Shown here: piece after piece, positions 15,672 to 22,944 of the stretch
Layout of the letters: every line of letters begins with the position of its first letter
Numbering within the stretch: the first letter of the stretch is position 1
DNA from: Brachybacterium sacelli
GTDB taxonomy: Bacteria; Actinomycetota; Actinomycetes; Actinomycetales; Dermabacteraceae
DNA: 64,000 nt
Direction of reading: 5' to 3'
NCBI RefSeq assembly: GCF_017876545.1
Contig: NZ_JAGIOD010000001.1
Location: forward strand, 1,984,001 to 2,048,000
Notes under the pieces: generated by a model
Databases searched by the model: none
Told to the model about the DNA's origin: nothing
Seen by the model: the letters and a program-made list of their open reading frames with translations, nothing else
Position numbers and translations under genes: made by a program

Positions 15672-17759
15672 ATGGTCGAGTCGCATTCCTCCCGCCGCGC
15701 CCGCCGCGATCCGCGGCTGATGGCGCTCGCCGAGGAGTCCGGATACGAGATCCAGGGCCAGATCGGCACGGGCGGGATGGGCATCGTCTACCGGGCCCAG
15801 GACGCCGACGGACGCGACGTGGCCATCAAGCTGCTGCGCCATGAGGTCTCCGACGACCCCCGGGCGCGCGAGCGCCTGGCCCGCGAGGTCGCCGCGCAGA
15901 AGCTGGTGCGCAATGACAACATCGTGCGGATCCTGGATGCGGAGCTGGACTCCTCGGACGCGTTCGTGGTCACCGAGTTCGTGCCCGGCCCGACGCTCGA
16001 GGACGCGGTGCGCGCCCACGGCGGGCTGCACCCCGAGGCGGTGCGCGAGATCGGGTTGGCCATGGGCGATGCACTGCGCGCCATCCATGGCTCAGGAGTG
16101 ATCCACCGTGACCTCAAACCGAGCAACGTGCTGCTGCGCGGGACCACCGAGGAGGACCTGACCGGCTTCGACCCGGACGGCGACCGCCTGGATCCCGTGA
16201 TCATCGACTTCGGGATCGCGATCGCGGCCGAGGAGTCGCGACTGACCTCGACCGGTCTGGTGATGGGCACCGCCGCCTATCTCGACCCCGAGGTGATCCG
16301 CACCGACCACACCGGGGAGGCGGGGGACTGGTGGGCCTGGGCCGCGCTGCTGGCGTTCGCGGCGACCGGTCGCGAGCCCTACGGCAGCGGACGCGCCGAC
16401 CTGGTCTTCCTGCGCGCCGAGCGTGGGGAGATCGACATCGACGGGGTGCCCATCGAGCTCAGTGACTGGCTGCGCTCCGCCCTGCAGTCGGAGCCGACGG
16501 AGCGCCCCGCCCCGGAGGACCTGCTCGCACGCCTGGCCGAGCTCGACCTCAGCCGGTACGAGGACCCGGGGCCGACGGAAGCGCTGCGTGCGGACGGTCG
16601 CACCGCGGCGGCGCCGGCCGGTGCGGCCGCCGCCGGAGCCGCGGCCGCAGGTGCCGCCGGAGCCACTGCGGGGGCGACAGGGAGCAGGGGGGAGCCCGAG
16701 GGCTCCGGGTCCGACGACGGCGCGGAGCCGGGCACCGAGGTGCTGCCGCGGGTCACGACCCCGTCCGAGCAGCCCACCCAGACCCTGCCGCGAGTGGACT
16801 CCCCGGCTGAGCCGGCGACCGAGGCACTGCCGCGCACGGACGCCGCAGAGGATGCGCCGACCGAGGCGCTGCCCGTCACCGGCCCGCCGACCCGACAGAT
16901 GCCGGTGGTGCCTCCGTCGGCGCCGCCCCCGGAGACGGGCTTCCCCGGTGGCGAGGGGCGCCCGGTCCAGCGCGCCCCGCAGCAGGCCGCCCCGCCCCCT
17001 CAGCAGGCCCCGCGCCAGCAGGCGGCACAGACATCTCCGGTGCAGCAGCAGCCGGTGCAGCAGGAGGCGCCGTCGGGACAGGACCCGCGGTGGCAGCAGG
17101 GCTACCCCGCGGCGGGGAACGGGCCGATGGCTCCTCCCGGTGCGTGGGCGAACCCGATGCCCCCGCCGCCCCGTCGTTCGCTGCTGGTGTGGATCGGGCA
17201 CCTGCTGATCGTCACCCTCGCCGCGGTCGCGCCGTACGTGGCGCTGACGGTGTTCCTGCTGCTGGGCGCCCTCGCGCGCACCTGGGAGCGGGCCCACCGC
17301 TCCGTGGCCGGGAAGCGCCTGCGCGGGTCGCGGGGCAATGGTCCGCTGTGGGCCGCCGGGATGGCGAGCCCGTTCACGTTCCTGCTGGGACTGCTCGAGA
17401 TCGTCCTGCAGGCGCTGTTCCCGCTGATCCTCGGCGTCCTGGTGGGGATCGCGATCGACGCCGCCTGGACCCTTCTGCAGGGTGCGGCACCGCCGGACGG
17501 TGTCGCCTTCGCCGCCGCGATGGCGGTGACGCTGCTGATCACCTGGGTGGGGATCGGGTCTCGCACCACCCGCAACGGCGCGCACCGGATGCTCGATGCC
17601 GCCGCGCCCGACGCGGTCTGGACCGCTGTCGTCGTGGTGCTCCTCCTGCTGCTGGTCGGTGCGGTGGTCTTCACGCTGCTCGCCCGGCAGGGGACGGTCG
17701 ACTACTTCCCGTTCCCCGGCGGGCCACGGCTGGACGACATCGCGCTGTGGAGGCGATGA
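15672..17759 (+). CDS. Membrane-anchored Ser/Thr protein kinase (PknB-like)
   Basis: 695 residues. Kinase domain ~27-290: glycine loop IGTGGMGIVY (31-40), catalytic Lys53 in VAIKLL, HRDLKPSN (145-152), DFG (179-181), and an activation loop with TSTGLVMGTAAYLDPE. An Ala/Gly-rich stretch leads to four exact 14-residue repeats from Thr355 (TEVLPRV.., TQTLPRV.., TEALPRT.., TEALPVT..), then a Pro/Gln-rich linker (~415-500) and about four membrane helices (~505-680). No external sensor domain is visible, since only a short tail follows the last helix. The repeats are Thr/Pro/Asp/Glu-rich and look like phospho-acceptor sites; that is inference. Confidence 0.92.
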   Translation: MVESHSSRRARRDPRLMALAEESGYEIQGQIGTGGMGIVYRAQDADGRDVAIKLLRHEVSDDPRARERLAREVAAQKLVRNDNIVRILDAELDSSDAFVVTEFVPGPTLEDAVRAHGGLHPEAVREIGLAMGDALRAIHGSGVIHRDLKPSNVLLRGTTEEDLTGFDPDGDRLDPVIIDFGIAIAAEESRLTSTGLVMGTAAYLDPEVIRTDHTGEAGDWWAWAALLAFAATGREPYGSGRADLVFLRAERGEIDIDGVPIELSDWLRSALQSEPTERPAPEDLLARLAELDLSRYEDPGPTEALRADGRTAAAPAGAAAAGAAAAGAAGATAGATGSRGEPEGSGSDDGAEPGTEVLPRVTTPSEQPTQTLPRVDSPAEPATEALPRTDAAEDAPTEALPVTGPPTRQMPVVPPSAPPPETGFPGGEGRPVQRAPQQAAPPPQQAPRQQAAQTSPVQQQPVQQEAPSGQDPRWQQGYPAAGNGPMAPPGAWANPMPPPPRRSLLVWIGHLLIVTLAAVAPYVALTVFLLLGALARTWERAHRSVAGKRLRGSRGNGPLWAAGMASPFTFLLGLLEIVLQALFPLILGVLVGIAIDAAWTLLQGAAPPDGVAFAAAMAVTLLITWVGIGSRTTRNGAHRMLDAAAPDAVWTAVVVVLLLLLVGAVVFTLLARQGTVDYFPFPGGPRLDDIALWRR

Positions 17760-17824
17760 TCGGCGGAGCCGGTGCGATGCTGTGATCCGCAGCCTCGTGG
17801 TGAGCTGCCCCATGAGTCCCGGCC

Positions 17825-17838
17825 CCGCTCAGGAGCGG
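17825..17838 (+). terminator. Possible weak hairpin after the kinase gene
   Basis: CCGCTC-AG-GAGCGG forms a short perfect stem 65 bp after the kinase stop. The loop is only 2 nt and no T-run follows, so terminator function is doubtful. TTAAACT just downstream could be part of the promoter of the DsbA-like gene. Confidence 0.25.
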
Positions 17839-17899
17839 ACCGTTAAACTCTCACCGACCTGTCACCCACCGCAGCCCCGGAGCGGGGCGAGGAGAATCC

Positions 17900-18712
17900 A
17901 TGGCCCCGTCCGGTTCGCCGAAGTCCTCCCCGTCGAGATCAGCGCAGGAGCGCCGCGCCGCCCAGCGTGAGACGTTGCGCGCGCAGCGACAGGCCGAGCA
18001 GCGGCGCCAGCGCACGGTGCGCACCGTGGTGATCGCCGCGATCACCGTCGTCGCCCTCGTGATCCTCAGCGGCATCGGCCTTCTGATCTACAAGTCCATG
18101 CAGCCCGAGGGGCCGGTCGCCGTGCCCGCCGGGATGAGCGAGGACCAGCCCTACCTCTCCCTCGGCGCCCCCGAGGACTCCGGGAAACCGGAGCTCGAGC
18201 TGCACCTCGACTTCATGTGCCCGCACTGCGGAACCTTCGAGGAGATCAACGGCCAGGACGTCGCCGAGATGGTCGAGAAGGAGGAGGTCACCCTCCACCT
18301 GGTGCCGCGCAACGCGCTCGACACCGCCTCTTCCTCCGGGGACTACTCCTCCCGGGCGGCCAGCGCGCTGGCCGCCGTTTACGAGGAGGATCCCGCGGTG
18401 GCCCTGAAGTTCATGCAGCTGATGTTCGCCAACCAGCCCGCCGAAGGCAGCGCGGGTCTCAGCGACGAGGAGATCTGGGGCTACGCGAAGGAGGCCGGTG
18501 CCTCCGAGGCGGTTCAGCCGAAGATCGAGGACGGCGCCTATGTGCGCTGGGTGCGCGAGGTGGCCGACCCCTACGCCTCGTCGGTCGCCTCCGGCACTCC
18601 GTACGTCGAGATCGACGGCACGAAGTTCGAGGAGTGGACCACTGAGGGCGCTCTGGCCGAAGCGGTCCAGGCCGCGACCGGGGAGGCAGCGGCCTCCGAC
18701 GGCGGCAAGTGA
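17900..18712 (+). CDS. DsbA-family thioredoxin-fold protein, membrane anchored
   Basis: 270 residues. A charged ~40-residue cytoplasmic N-terminus (Arg/Gln-rich, likely coiled coil) is followed by one membrane helix (TVVIAAITVVALVILSGIGL) and an extracellular thioredoxin domain with CPHC at Cys107-Cys110 and the cis-proline region SGTPYVEIDG. This is the architecture of actinobacterial DsbA/MdbA-like oxidoreductases that form or rearrange disulfides in exported proteins. The ATG has GGCGAGGAGA upstream. It follows the kinase by 140 bp and may have its own promoter. Confidence 0.9.
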   Translation: MAPSGSPKSSPSRSAQERRAAQRETLRAQRQAEQRRQRTVRTVVIAAITVVALVILSGIGLLIYKSMQPEGPVAVPAGMSEDQPYLSLGAPEDSGKPELELHLDFMCPHCGTFEEINGQDVAEMVEKEEVTLHLVPRNALDTASSSGDYSSRAASALAAVYEEDPAVALKFMQLMFANQPAEGSAGLSDEEIWGYAKEAGASEAVQPKIEDGAYVRWVREVADPYASSVASGTPYVEIDGTKFEEWTTEGALAEAVQAATGEAAASDGGK

Positions 18713-18768
18713 TGAGCCGTCGCGAGGTCCGCGGGCCGAGCAGGCTCGTCTAGACTGCTAGACCTCAG

Positions 18769-18796
18769 GGGGCCGGTCGATCCGTCGGTCGGCCCC
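18769..18796 (+). terminator. Possible terminator before tRNA-Thr
   Basis: GGGGCCG (18769-18775) and CGGCCCC (18790-18796) form a 7-bp GC stem with a 14-nt loop, 56 bp after the DsbA-like stop and 4 bp before the tRNA. A tandem CTAGAC-TG-CTAGAC (18750-18763) just upstream may hold the tRNA -10 (TAGACT). No T-run. Confidence 0.3.
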
Positions 18797-18800
18797 TCCT

Positions 18801-18872
18801 GCTGGAGTGGCGCAACGGTAGCGCACCTGTCTTGTAAACAGGCGGTTGCGAGTTCGAATCTCGTCTCCAGCT
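18801..18872 (+). tRNA. tRNA-Thr (anticodon TGT)
   Basis: Complete cloverleaf by hand: acceptor stem GCTGGAG/CTCCAGC (18801-18807, 18865-18871), D stem GCGC/GCGC, anticodon stem CCTGT/ACAGG with loop CTTGTAA giving anticodon TGT, T stem GCGAG/CTCGT with loop TTCGAAT, discriminator T at 18872. CCA is not encoded. It reads ACA codons. Its 3' half (from 18836) is the attachment site of an integrated element. Confidence 0.95.
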
Positions 18873-18873
18873 C
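18836..18873 (+). repeat. attL: 38-bp direct repeat in the tRNA-Thr 3' half
   Basis: This 38-bp stretch, from AAACAGG in the anticodon arm to CTCCAGCTC, recurs exactly at 20737-20774 in the same orientation. An exact copy of a tRNA 3' end about 1.9 kb downstream, with an integrase next to the first copy, is the hallmark of site-specific integration into a tRNA gene. The tRNA itself is intact. Confidence 0.92.
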
Positions 18874-18885
18874 GATGACCAGGTG

Positions 18886-19208
18886 TTATGGATGGAGTGC
18901 TTCGAGAGGCTGACCCCTGTCACCGCTTTCACCACCGGATTGGCGTTCGCGGTGACGGCGAACAGGCCCCTCGAGGACGGGGCCTTCGATGTCCGGTGTG
19001 CTCTTCCAGCCGCCGTAGACCTTGAGCGTGAACGAAGGGTCCATGTGTCCCAGCAGGGCGGCCAGGCGATGGGGGACTGGCCCTGTAGGAGGAGGTTCGT
19101 CGCGTAGGTGCGGCGGAAAGCGTGGGGTATGGCCCACGGGAGGCTCGCGTCCTTGTGATCGAGAGCCTTGCGGAACTTGTGTGGATGTTGGCGCAATCGC
19201 GGATGGAG
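18886..19208 (-). pseudogene. Tyrosine recombinase (phage-type integrase), C-terminal remnant
   Basis: Only about 100 residues of the catalytic end survive. One frame gives IPHAFRRTYATNLLLQGQS with the H-x-x-R motif; another continues with LAALLGHMDPSFTLKVYGGW, holding the nucleophile Tyr. The shift lies in a run of five G (19071-19075, plus strand); one extra base joins the halves as GQSPHRLAALLGHM. Upstream, the first frame meets a stop at 19211-19209, so the N-terminal domain and the first catalytic Arg are gone. It lies next to attL as integrases usually do. It cannot be active. Confidence 0.88.
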
Positions 19209-19487
19209 CTACGCTCCGGGGATATCGCGACCAGATCGCCACGAAATGCTCAATCACGCCGCGAGCAGTGGTGATGTGAGCCCGCTCCAGAACGCCACCA
19301 TCACCGTTGCCGGGCAGGGGCTCACCGCCAGCCCCGAGCTCACTGACGACTCCCGACACGTGATCATAGAGTTGACACATCAAGCCTGTTCACTTCAGGC
19401 CAGTAACGGGTCGCGCGTTGCCGCGTGTGCGGCCCCGGTAAATCGGCACCGCACGGCGCGCACGCCGACGTCCACGAGAACGCTCCG
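19209..19487. other. Spacer inside the integrated element
   Basis: 279 bp between the integrase remnant and the small membrane protein gene. No coding region can be supported; it may hold decayed integrase sequence and a terminator for the membrane-protein operon. Confidence 0.4.
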
Positions 19488-19901
19488 TCACTTCTGCGGG
19501 CGACGACTTCGGGATGCAGCTTCAGCCTTATCTATCACGGGCCGGAGAGCAATATAGATGCTGCACACCATAGCGGCCATGAGGCCCGCGGCCCAGAAGC
19601 TCTCAGCAATCAGGCTGTAGCCGAGTGCGAGAAGTGCGAAGGAGAGTAGATTGGTAGCGATCTCCTGATGGGCTCGTGACTTTCTGTTCAGAGCAGCGCG
19701 GATAGCCGTATCCGACTTCGTCGACAGGATGAACCACAGGATGAAGATTCCGCAGGCAGCGATCAAGGTCCAGTGCCAGTCGAGGCGGAAGGGGACGCCC
19801 ATCAGGAGGGCCAGGCCCGTAACGCCGATGGTCGGCAGTATGGCGACGGTCACTGCTCCGAACAGCAGTGCGGCGACCGTCACCACCGCAAGGAGCTTCA
19901 T
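19488..19901 (-). CDS. Small integral membrane protein of unknown function
   Basis: 137 residues with about four hydrophobic helices: LLAVVTVAALLFGAVTVAIL, TLIAACGIFILWFILS, LLSFALLALGYSLIAESF and AAGLMAAMVCSIYIAL; the tail is basic (KAEAASRSRRPQK). ATG 19901 is chosen because it begins the first helix and lies 7 bp after the stop of the secreted-protein gene. I do not recognise the family. Size and layout resemble immunity or accessory proteins of bacteriocin-like cassettes, an analogy only. Lies in the relatively AT-rich core of the integrated element. Confidence 0.6.
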   Translation of the reverse strand: MKLLAVVTVAALLFGAVTVAILPTIGVTGLALLMGVPFRLDWHWTLIAACGIFILWFILSTKSDTAIRAALNRKSRAHQEIATNLLSFALLALGYSLIAESFWAAGLMAAMVCSIYIALRPVIDKAEAASRSRRPQK

Positions 19902-19908
19902 GGGGAGT

Positions 19909-20367
19909 TCAGACGACAATATTGGTGAGCCACCAAGCCGCCTGTTGCGAGACGTCCGGCGGGATCCCCGCACTCATGAAGCTCGTCGTGAGGGCCGCTT
20001 CAGTCCAGGCGTTTGCGTTGTCGAGGCCCTCGAGGATCTTGTCAGTGTATGGCCGGATGGGTTTCGGAATTGCTCCGCGACCATAGCGAAGAGCGGCCTT
20101 GGCAGCTTGCTTTATCGCGGTGGGAATGACGCGCGGGGTGATAGTGGATTCGGCCCGAGCTGCAGCCTCTGCTGCAGCATCTGCCGATTCCTTGTCACCC
20201 GCGTCTAGCGCGGCCTTCTCGATTTGTCGCCATTCGTCGGCAGTCAGTGGTCGAAGTGTCGACTCCTCATCCTTGTGGGTCTGCGCCCAGGTGGGTGGGG
20301 TGAAGGCTGTGATCCCTGCTGTCGACGCGAGCACGGTCGCAGTCCTGAAGAATAGTCGCCGGTCCAT
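19909..20367 (-). CDS. Tat-exported small protein of unknown function
   Basis: 152 residues. The start MDRRLFFRTATVLASTAG has a twin-arginine motif and a hydrophobic core ending near TWAQ, so a mature protein of ~125 residues is predicted outside the cell. It has an acidic, Ala-rich helical half (~45-75), then a basic segment (AIKQAAKAALRYGRGAIPKP) and a hydrophobic end (AAWWLTNIVV). No cysteines were seen in the mature part. AAGGACG precedes ATG 20367. It is transcribed ahead of the small membrane protein, 7 bp apart. I do not recognise the family; a secreted toxin or peptide with its immunity protein is possible but unproven. Confidence 0.6.
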   Translation of the reverse strand: MDRRLFFRTATVLASTAGITAFTPPTWAQTHKDEESTLRPLTADEWRQIEKAALDAGDKESADAAAEAAARAESTITPRVIPTAIKQAAKAALRYGRGAIPKPIRPYTDKILEGLDNANAWTEAALTTSFMSAGIPPDVSQQAAWWLTNIVV

Positions 20368-20736
20368 GCTCGTCCTTCGCCGTCGTGGGCGGATGGCTAC
20401 ACCTTGCACAAAAACCTGAACATATGTCGACGCTTCGCGTCAACTGAGGCCTGCCTCGAGTTCGAGTCGGGATGGCGGCCAGATGGTGCCGACGGGCGCT
20501 GGCAGTAGGGCGCACCTCCTCCCGAATGCAAGCAAGCCCTCTTCCGGCATGTCGCTGGGAGGGGCCTTCGTTGTGTACTCGAAGTGCGGCAAGGCGTGGA
20601 CGGTGGTGCCGCTACCGCTTTCGTCACCGCTTTGCCTCGAGGGGTTGCATGCGCTGGTGGCTCTGGAGGCGGCCTACGTGCAGGTCAGTGGGAGGAGTGG
20701 GGTAGAGCGAGTTTCTCCCAGTAGGCCACCCTCGCA
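20368..20736. other. Gene-free right part of the integrated element
   Basis: 369 bp with no supportable gene. Just upstream of the secreted-protein gene it is A/T-rich (CACAAAAACC, ACATATGT at 20419-20426) and has a small palindrome GACGC-TTC-GCGTC (20429-20441), likely the operon's promoter/control region. The rest, up to the att copy, reads like decayed DNA. Confidence 0.45.
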
Positions 20737-20774
20737 AAACAGGCGGTTGCGAGTTCGAATCTCGTCTCCAGCTC
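20737..20774 (+). repeat. attR: 38-bp copy of the tRNA-Thr 3' half
   Basis: Exact copy of 18836-18873. It lacks the 5' half of the tRNA and cannot be a functional tRNA. It marks the right end of the integrated element. Confidence 0.92.
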
Positions 20775-20832
20775 TCTTCACTGCAGTGACGCATCGCGGG
20801 CCCCGTCCGCCGCATCCCGGGGAAGCGGACCC

Positions 20833-22128
20833 TCAGAACGTCTCGTACGTCGCCCTGTTCACCATGAAGCCGTGACCCGTCATGACGTTCCAGCAGGTCA
20901 TGCCCTCGGAGCGGCTGGTGCAGGCCATGTCGCCGTGCTTCGCGCTGCGCTCGTACTCGAGGGTCTGTGCGTCCTCAGGGAGGGAGGGCGAGCCGCAGTC
21001 GAGGCCGGCTTCCTCGCCGCCGACGGCGATCGAGAACGGGCCGTCCTCGCAGTCCTCGAGATCGGCTTCGGAGTAGTTGCTCTCTTCCAGCGAGCAGGAG
21101 GCCGAGTCCTCCTCCAGGGTGCAGGAGATGTTCCCGGAAGGGGACTGGAGCGTGTTCAGCTCGATCGCGCCCTCGGGCGCGGGGGAGACGGGGTCCGGTT
21201 CCGGGGTGGTGGGCTCCGCGCTCGGTTCCTCCTCGGAGGACTCCGCGGCCGTGGTGGAGCTGTCGCGCTGGTAGGCGTCCTCGTCCTCGCCGAACCAGGC
21301 TCGGCCGGCGAAGATCCCGGCGATCAGCAGGATGAGCACGAGCAGCAGGCAGCCGCCGCAGGCGAACCAGGTGCGGCGACGGGAGCGGCCCTCGTCCTCT
21401 CCGTCGTCACCGGCGTCGGCAGGAGGCAACGCGCCGGAGGCCGCGGCCGTACCGGCAGTAGTTCCACCAGCAGCAGCGCCACTGTCGGCGACGGTCGGGC
21501 CGAGCGGCACCACGCCGGCGTCGTCGGCCACCCGGACGCTGCTGGTCCCACCGGGCGCTGCCGGGTCGGACGTGCCCACGGCGGGCAGAGCGGCGGAGGC
21601 CGGGGCCGTGCCCCAGAGCGCCTCGTCGGGGTAGTCGCCCCACACCGAGACCTCCTCGGGCTCCGCGGGGGCCGACGGGGGTGCCGACTGCGTGGACGGG
21701 GCCGGGGCGGCGACGGGAGCGTCCGCGGTGTCATCGCGGTCGCGGTCCTCGCCGCTCCCGGCGGGAGGATCGTCAGCGTCGTCAGCGTCGTCAGCGTCGT
21801 CAGCGTCGTCAGGGGCGCCCGGGGCGTCGACCGGATCGAGCGCCGCCGTCGCGGGCCCGCCCGCCGCATCCTCCTGTTCGTCGGTGGCCTCCGGATCGGG
21901 ATCCGCCGCGAGATCAGCACCCTCGGCATCGCCGCCGGCCTGCTCCTCGTAGGCCTGTTTGGCCCAGGGATTCGTGGCGAGGATCCACTGGCGCGCCACC
22001 TCGGGGCACGACGGGTTGAGCACGATCAGCTTCTGCAGCTGCGGATGCTTCTCCGTGAGCTCGAGCAGGCGCTCCGGCGTCGTACGCGGATCGCGGGCTT
22101 CCTCTGCCGCTGATCGTGGCTCTGCCAC
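20833..22128 (-). CDS. Membrane protein with N-terminal variant leucine-rich-repeat domain
   Basis: 431 residues. The N-terminus (AEPRSAAEEARDPRTTPERL through WILATNPWAKQAYEEQ) matches the variant leucine-rich-repeat domain common at the start of actinobacterial membrane proteins. A long Ala/Asp/Pro/Glu-rich region with repeated DDA follows, then one helix (WFACGGCLLLVLILLIAGIFAG) and an external C-terminal domain with six scattered Cys (ISCTLEEDSASCSLEES; LEDCEDG; LDCGSPS; MACTSRSEGMTCWNV) likely in disulfides. GTG 22128 is preferred over GTG 22152 because GAGGGAGA lies just before it. Function unknown; envelope-localised. Confidence 0.78.
   Translation of the reverse strand: MAEPRSAAEEARDPRTTPERLLELTEKHPQLQKLIVLNPSCPEVARQWILATNPWAKQAYEEQAGGDAEGADLAADPDPEATDEQEDAAGGPATAALDPVDAPGAPDDADDADDADDADDPPAGSGEDRDRDDTADAPVAAPAPSTQSAPPSAPAEPEEVSVWGDYPDEALWGTAPASAALPAVGTSDPAAPGGTSSVRVADDAGVVPLGPTVADSGAAAGGTTAGTAAASGALPPADAGDDGEDEGRSRRRTWFACGGCLLLVLILLIAGIFAGRAWFGEDEDAYQRDSSTTAAESSEEEPSAEPTTPEPDPVSPAPEGAIELNTLQSPSGNISCTLEEDSASCSLEESNYSEADLEDCEDGPFSIAVGGEEAGLDCGSPSLPEDAQTLEYERSAKHGDMACTSRSEGMTCWNVMTGHGFMVNRATYETF
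21772..21813. repeat. 9-bp tandem repeat coding for Asp-Asp-Ala
   Basis: About four and a half copies of GTCGTCAGC in the plus strand, encoding repeated DDA in the low-complexity region of the vLRR membrane protein. Copy-number change would keep the frame, so it may alter linker length but not switch the gene off. Confidence 0.7.
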
Positions 22129-22542
22129 AGACGTCTCCCTCGGTGTCGACACGGGCTCTCGGGCGCGCCCAGGACCTCGCCGCAGCAGTGCGAGGCGTGC
22201 CGCGGACCCCGAGAGTCTGACACCACGACCCGCGACGGTCCACTCCCGCCGCCGTCGATTCCGGGTTCGCGGTGGCGTCGAGGACGAGAGGCATCCCGAT
22301 GACCAGCGGCGCAGTCACCGGCTGCAGGTGGTGCCGCGTCGCCGTCGTGGTCTCCTCTGCTCCGTGACGCACTCCATGCGACTGCCGATCACTGGGTCGT
22401 GCCCGGACGGAACTCGGGAGCCGCAGAAGGGGACCTGCATCGGCGATCACAGGCACGGCGCGTTCCGTCGGCCCGGGACCTTCACAGCGGTTCTCGCTGT
22501 GACCCATTGCCTATTGACCGAACGGCCAATAGCGTGGATCGC
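22129..22542. other. Divergent intergenic region with TetR operator at its right end
   Basis: 414 bp between the vLRR gene (minus) and the TetR operon (plus). No gene is supported. The only clear element is the palindrome at 22511-22532. Confidence 0.5.
22511..22532. promoter_or_regulatory. Palindromic operator, probably for the adjacent TetR regulator
   Basis: Near-perfect 22-bp palindrome: half-sites CTATTGACCG and CGGCCAATAG around an AA centre, with one mismatched pair. ATTGRCCG/CGGYCAAT is a typical TetR-family operator form. It ends 10 bp before the start of the first gene of the operon, where bound protein would block transcription; the regulator is the second gene, so autorepression is likely. 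Confidence 0.72.
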
Positions 22543-22944
22543 ATGACGGCATCCACGACTCCGCTCGACATCGCCCGCTCCCTGACCACCCTCTACCTCG
22601 TGATCGTCAGCGGGACCGTGCTCGCCCTCGTCGTGCTGAGTCTCGCGGCGCCTCCGCAGGCCCCTGCGGAGGCGTGGATCCACGCGATGATCGTGCTCGT
22701 CCTCGGGGTGCTCCTGCCGCTGCGGCTGCGGCGGGCTCGCCAGGGGCGTCGCACCGCGCTGCGCGCGAGCGGTCTGATCGCCGCCGTGCTGCTGCTCGCC
22801 AATGTCATCGAGGCACTGGTCCCGGGGCTGTTCCCGGCCTGGATGCGTCTCGAGATGGTCATGATCGCGATACTCATGGCCGGGATCCTCGTGTGCGTCG
22901 CCCGGGCGGCGGCCCGCGCCGACCGGGCGGGGGAGGCGGCATGA
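22543..22944 (+). CDS. Small membrane protein, TetR-operon partner
   Basis: 133 residues with four predicted helices (LYLVIVSGTVLALVVLSLAA; IHAMIVLVLGVLLPL; ASGLIAAVLLLANVIEALV; MVMIAILMAGILVCVARAA). ATG 22543 begins 10 bp after the TetR-type palindrome and lacks a clear ribosome site, so the mRNA leader may be very short. Its stop overlaps the TetR start by 4 bp (ATGA). No family recognised. It is probably the main target of the regulator; a role in transport or membrane stress is a guess. Confidence 0.75.
   Translation: MTASTTPLDIARSLTTLYLVIVSGTVLALVVLSLAAPPQAPAEAWIHAMIVLVLGVLLPLRLRRARQGRRTALRASGLIAAVLLLANVIEALVPGLFPAWMRLEMVMIAILMAGILVCVARAAARADRAGEAA

Larger units (their letters stand above)
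18836..20774. mobile_element. Integrated-element remnant in tRNA-Thr (about 1.9 kb)
   Basis: Bounded by exact 38-bp direct repeats. Inside are a degraded tyrosine integrase (18886-19208), a small membrane protein gene and a gene for a Tat-exported protein. The middle (~19.5-20.4 kb) is visibly richer in A+T than its surroundings, a sign of foreign origin. No replication or conjugation genes are present, so it is a reduced remnant or a passive cassette mobilised in trans. Confidence 0.85.

Noticed and set aside
12749..15844. Open frame of 1031 codons on the plus strand
   Set aside because: It lies antisense to three clear genes and has the His/Gly/Gln/Arg-rich composition of a reverse frame in GC-rich DNA.
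18765..18890. Minus-strand frame giving WRRDSNSQPPVYKTGALPLRH
   Set aside because: This is the tRNA-Thr gene translated in antisense, a well-known false protein. The similar frame at 20624-20815 is the same artefact over attR.
20397..20627. Small minus-strand frame near the right att site
   Set aside because: No ribosome site, no domain and atypical composition; probably chance in a decayed region.
20737..20774. Second tRNA-Thr
   Set aside because: Only the 3' half is present; there is no 5' acceptor strand, D arm or complete anticodon arm.
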